Assembly: GCA_030704615.1 (NCBI GenBank)
Contig: CM060732.1
Coordinates: 47,165,053 to 47,229,052, forward strand
DNA from: Takakia lepidozioides
Lineage: Eukaryota; Streptophyta; Takakiopsida; Takakiales; Takakiaceae
Length of the DNA stretch: 64,000 nucleotides
Direction of reading: 5' to 3'
A program made the translations under genes and the position numbers. The notes beneath the pieces were generated by a model. It worked only from the letters and a program-made list of their open reading frames with translations. It had not been told where the DNA came from and ran no database searches. Shown piece by piece: positions 60,152 through 64,000 of this stretch. The first letter of the stretch is position 1; every line of letters begins with the position of its first letter.

Positions 60152-60750
60152 AGTCTACTTCATTAGACGAGGTATTTGGAGCTTCATCTGGACTTGATTG
60201 GTAGGTCGTTGTATTTATGAATATAAATGTGGTATTTGGCCACCAGGATAGAAGAGTCTTATAGAGAAAGGTGCACCAGTTTCAGGAATGGCTTAACTCT
60301 ATTGGCTGCATCAATCCGCAGTCCAAGTAGATTTTCTGTGGAGACTCATTGAGTGACCAACATCAGGCTTGTTTCCATAGTATTAAGCTTATCGCTACTT
60401 TGACAAAACAATCAAAATAGTTGTAACCATCTAGACTTGAATGACCAGGCATGTGTTTGATTAAGATTTACAAAGAGTAGAAATCATCACAAGAAAGATG
60501 GATTGGGAACAGAAATCGGAATATCAGCAAAATGTGTGGCATGTATGTCTTCTTGCTATACTGTCCATGTGTAAGTTTTCTATGAAGACTAAAACAAAGG
60601 TAGGCAAGCGTTTGGCAGAAAGAGGAAAGACGAAGATGATGACTAGGACAATCATGACGGAGAATCATTCTTCTCCTGAACATAACAGATACAGATCCAC
60701 ATGTGCCAAGAATGCTAGTTTCCACCAATCAGTACATCATATATTCTTTC
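60152..60750. other. 3' flank of the TYW gene, no further gene seen
   Basis: Mixed sequence downstream of the stop. Polyadenylation signals were not singled out. An open frame at 60,498-60,878 has no recognisable domain. Confidence 0.4.
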
Positions 60751-60756
60751 TCAGAG

Positions 60757-61237
60757 CACCCCCAACAGAGGTACGCCATGCCATTTCCAATGCCATTTTG
60801 GCATGGCGTTTCCTTGATCTTGACCCACTGTACCCCACCAACACTATATTTGGCACGGGGGACCTACGCCTAGTGTAGGGGGTGCCTAGTGTAGGGGGTA
60901 CGACATAATTTCCATCTTTGGCGTACCTTGCCAACCTCCGCCAAGCCTGCACGTGCACGCCCAAGCGTTGGGAGCAAATCTGGTGTGTGCATGTCGCGCA
61001 GAGTTGTGAAGAACGCATGCAGAGTTATGAAGAATGGGCGCTCTTGCTTTTGGGGATAGGAATAGCAAGTGCGGTGCAACTTGGAGCCACCACGTGGCTT
61101 CCGTAGACTGGCCTACCCACCTTGGCGCTGGATTTAAGCGTGACGCCGGTGGATGTCCTTCCACCAAACTCCACACCATAAGCGAAACATCACGCGCTTG
61201 GTGGGGCGGGCCCGATGGCGTTCACCATTGGAGATGC
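60757..61237. mobile_element. MITE-like segment
   Basis: Left end AGAGCACCCCCAAC and right end (reverse complement) AGAGCATCTCCAAT match at 11 of 14 positions, like the GAGCATCTCCAA ends common on plant hAT/PIF-type MITEs. The interior holds a small tandem (GTGTAGGGGGT, twice at 60,873-60,900). No clean target duplication was found. Confidence 0.35.
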
Positions 61238-61239
61238 TC

Positions 61240-62428
61240 TCATTCTTGTTGGACACAAGTTCAGCACAATGTTGGCAATGAAGGCGTAAAGAACAGGGCC
61301 ATATTTCCTAGTGTATAAATATGTTTCTTATATGCTCCGCCAGAGTGTGCGGAGGCAATATGGCGTGGTGTATTGCACAGTGCACATTATACCCGATATA
61401 ATGCAATGCTCTCATCATCAGATGGCCTCTTTCTTTACTTCAGGGCCTTCCTCTATACATAGACCTGGCAATGAGATTTTGGCAATATTCAATGAGCTTG
61501 TGTAATCACACCTTCTCACTTATGTGAATTCCATCTTTGTGAAGTTCCATGACAAGAGTCATTTGTCCCAACTGCACTTTTTGCTCACTGTAAATTGCCA
61601 AATTCTCATCCTTTTGGGACTGATTTATGAACTCACTTTCTTTAATGCATGTTGCTAGTTTCACAAAGGCTGTTACAATGTATAATGAGCAGTTATCCGC
61701 TAAGTCCAAGGGAGGGAGGGAGGGAGGGTGGGTTAGGCTAGTTTGGCCAAAAGAGAGGTTGAAGTGCAATAAATGTCAAAAGAGCAGGGGATTCAAAGAC
61801 AAGCAAAAGAAATACTCAAAATAACTCAAAATAACACCAAGATGAGAGCAAAACGAGTTTCATCGTGCATTTGTTTTTTGGCTTTTCTCTTAGGGTACGT
61901 GGCGCGGCATGGAACAAAGCGGTGGAACGAAGCGGGTAGGGAGGCTAGGGCAGGGCCAATGCCGACTTTAGGAGAATACGCGCACACCTTTGCATGCCCC
62001 CGCTGTTGCCATCCCTAGTTTTGCTTTTGGTACTCTGTCCGTAGGACTTCCCGGATTAGCGCAAAGTGCCCAAGAGAGGTATAGTGGGGATGTATCGGGG
62101 GCGGAAGGATGGTCACTTAACGGATAACTTTATTAACAAAGAGAAGAGTTTTAAAGCTATGGGTAGAACTTAGTACTTAAAAGTAAGTCCATGCCGAGGT
62201 TATTTGAAATATATTACAAAAGAAAGTCAGAAAGATAAAAAAGTTAAAAAGATTAAAAGGTTAAAGGTTCAATAATGTTAAAAGACTTGAAAATTTGAAA
62301 AGCACTATGGAGTAGCTAAAAGCAATCTCAAAATAGACTCGCTTTTGGACCTTCTTTTGTAGTATATTTAAAGTGACATGAAAAAGACTTATTTTTTAAT
62401 ACCTCAACTCCGAACATAGTGTTCCATG
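61240..62428. other. Intergenic stretch, no gene recognised
   Basis: Includes a (GGGA)n microsatellite at 61,710-61,729 and an AT-rich part at 62,160-62,400 with AAAGATTAAAAGGTTAAAG-type runs. Confidence 0.5.
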
Positions 62429-62730
62429 GCGCACATTAGAAAAGGCCCGGGAGTTTAATGTGACCCCTTCGGTCTTGCCTGCGTGGCACCCCCCCGCCAC
62501 CCCAGCCGCACCCCCTTCCCCGGCTCTTGCGCGGCTCGCGGTTGCTGCGCCCCGCCCACCCCTCACGCTGCACCCCCCCCCCCGCCCCCCCCCCCCCCCC
62601 CGCGCACCCCCATCCCCCCCCCCACCCCCCCCATGCCCGCCCCAGCCCGCCGGCCGTCACCACACCACATGAACTTTGTGGCACATGACACCTGTCACCA
62701 TAACCCAACATTGCGCACGGGACACATCGC
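62429..62730 (+). repeat. GC-rich dispersed repeat, copy 2
   Basis: Starts GCGCACATTAGAAAAGGCCC and carries the same modules in the same order as 19,246-19,530, with a longer poly-C core (62,573-62,637). Flanks differ, so the shared block is the mobile or duplicated unit. Confidence 0.85.
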
Positions 62731-63350
62731 ATGATGAAAGATGGATGGGATGCAACATGATCCATGTGCTGCAATCACCCATGATGATGGACGGCTTGAC
62801 ATGACAGGATGTGACACATACTCATATATGGTCGTAGGGACATCGCGATGATCGTGCTTTCGTGCTTTTCGCGTCCAGTTCGCACGCACATGGTAGACCT
62901 GTCGATTTGAATGCGGCCCTTCAGCTGTCACTCCCCACGTCGATGCTTGATTGATTTATTTCATGACAGCCACAGGATAGGTTTTCCAAGCTTCCTGGCG
63001 TTTGCATGGCCCGAAATGTAGGATCCCGGCGGAAGCGGTGTTACAAGCACTTCCTTGAGGAGTATGCATCGCGGCTGTTTTAAACTGTTGACTGAGTTGT
63101 GGCGGTGAAACGATTATTCATTCGACTTGAGTACAAGGTTTCTTTTTGGAGAATTTGGAAGTCATTCGTGTGATTTGCAACTATTTTATTCCTCTTGTTT
63201 GCCATTTCTGTCTGTTGCAGTCCATTTGCGTGCTTCATGTTAGTTTGAGTTCTTGCTTTCACATTCCAGCAACCTTTGCTCTGCTGGAGGATTCTTCAGG
63301 AGGAGGGTAGTGGATTTGGGGTGGGGGCCGATATGGTGAAATAATCCTCC

Positions 63351-64000
63351 ATGCGCGAAGCGCGTCGGACATACAATGAAACGTACGACTCTGATGAGTG
63401 GGAAAATCTCATATGCGAGGCTCACTCAGAAGCAAGGGTTGAGCAGCCCGGTGATGATAATAGGAAGCCATTCAAGTGTATCCACTGTCTTAAGCAATAT
63501 AAAGATAAGAAGAAACTTAACATTCACAGGATAAATGGTTGTGATGTTGCTGTGGGAAAGGGTGGGCCTAAACTGAAAATGTACCCTGTTTTTTAAAAGG
63601 GGCAGAAGCACATCATGGAGGCTGTTCTTGGTAAGCACGGGATGAAGCCTTCTTCCTGCAAGTTGATGAAGACGAGGGTAGAACGCGAGGAGATGACGGC
63701 AGAAGAGACTACACGAGAACCTAAGTGCAGGAAGCACATGAGTCTTCAGAAGGAGCCGGGAGTGGACTTTTTTGACGATGATGATGACGATGACGATTTC
63801 TAGTTGTTGGACGCACCACCTACGCTGCCACAGCAGACTGTTAGACCTCAGCGCATTCGATAGGACTCATTGGACGCACCTCTTCCATCACAGGAAAGTC
63901 TTCCATCTGAGCGCATTGTAAACTCTATGTTTGTATGACCTCCTGCCGTGCCGCAGCAAAGTCTTCGACCCGAAGTGCACGTTGGAGTTGCATCTTCAGG
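63351..64000 (+). pseudogene. C2HC zinc-finger gene with DAPP repeats, degraded, runs off the right edge
   Basis: One reading frame from the ATG at 63,351 continues to the window end through several stops. It encodes CIHCLKQYKDKKKLNIHRIN followed by GC, a C-x2-C-x12-H-x4-C zinc finger (63,478-63,543). A basic/acidic stretch and a run of about nine aspartates follow (63,770-63,800). Then come loose repeats of LDAPPTLPQQTVRPQRI, LDAPLPSQESLPSERI and PPAVPQQSLRPEV. In-frame stops are at about 63,594 (TAA), 63,801 (TAG), 63,861 (TAG) and 63,936 (TGA). This could be a transposon-associated DNA-binding protein. I do not recognise the family. Confidence 0.45.

Noticed and set aside
60498-60878. 126-codon open frame downstream of the TYW gene
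   Set aside because: No recognisable domain. The right part overlaps the MITE-like segment.

Overview
This window is nuclear DNA from a land plant, most likely a seed-free one (bryophyte, lycophyte or fern). The signs are a DYW-type pentatricopeptide repeat (PPR) gene with a diverged paralogue, a plant-type fused tRNA wybutosine gene (TYW3-kelch-TYW2) with GT-AG introns, and heavy loading with plant transposons. I cannot name the species from the sequence.

Layout. 1-5.5 kb: a decayed MULE-like transposase (minus strand) with one intron filled by a minisatellite, beside a 2.3 kb minisatellite of the same motif in the opposite orientation. 6.7-16.7 kb: PPR territory, with scrambled fragments, one intact DYW gene (minus, 9.2-11.7 kb) and a head-to-head paralogue (plus, 14.2-16.7 kb) that has lost its start and DYW end. 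18.3-19.5 kb: a broken lipid-transfer-protein gene with a good TATA box, a SINE-like sequence and a GC-rich dispersed repeat that recurs at 62.4 kb.

20-36 kb is the most unusual part. A multi-exon gene (minus, 24.3-20.5 kb) encodes the C-terminal half of a beta-class amino-methyltransferase-like protein. A ParB-like domain gene (plus, about 34.0-35.7 kb) looks like its missing N-terminal half. The ParB gene is divergent from a SWIM-type MULE-like transposase (minus, 33.3-29.8 kb). Near-identical 24-bp palindromes occur in an intron of each half-gene and downstream of the transposase, and similar GCGTGAGCC-rich segments lie beyond the 3' ends of the methyltransferase and transposase genes. A single inversion with breakpoints near 24.39 kb and 35.7 kb would reunite these pieces into one element of about 11 kb. 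A truncated CACTA element and a second MULE-like pseudogene lie between them.

37.6-44.9 kb: a decayed Ty3/gypsy retrotransposon whose pol carries a cytosine-C5 DNA methyltransferase domain between protease and reverse transcriptase, and a PHD finger after the integrase. 45-46.8 kb: AT-rich degenerate repeats and a SET-domain fragment.

47.9-60.2 kb: the TYW gene, for which I could trace 12 exons in phase (3,618 nt, 1,205 codons plus stop). Its last intron (about 5.8 kb) is filled by LINE sequence, including a 243-bp inverted repeat. 60.2-64 kb: intergenic DNA with a MITE-like segment, the second GC-rich repeat, and the start of a degraded C2HC zinc-finger gene running off the window.

The PPR and TYW genes are ordinary host genes (organelle RNA editing; tRNA-Phe modification). 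Most of the rest is mobile DNA, and two of the mobile elements appear to carry DNA-methyltransferase domains of different classes.
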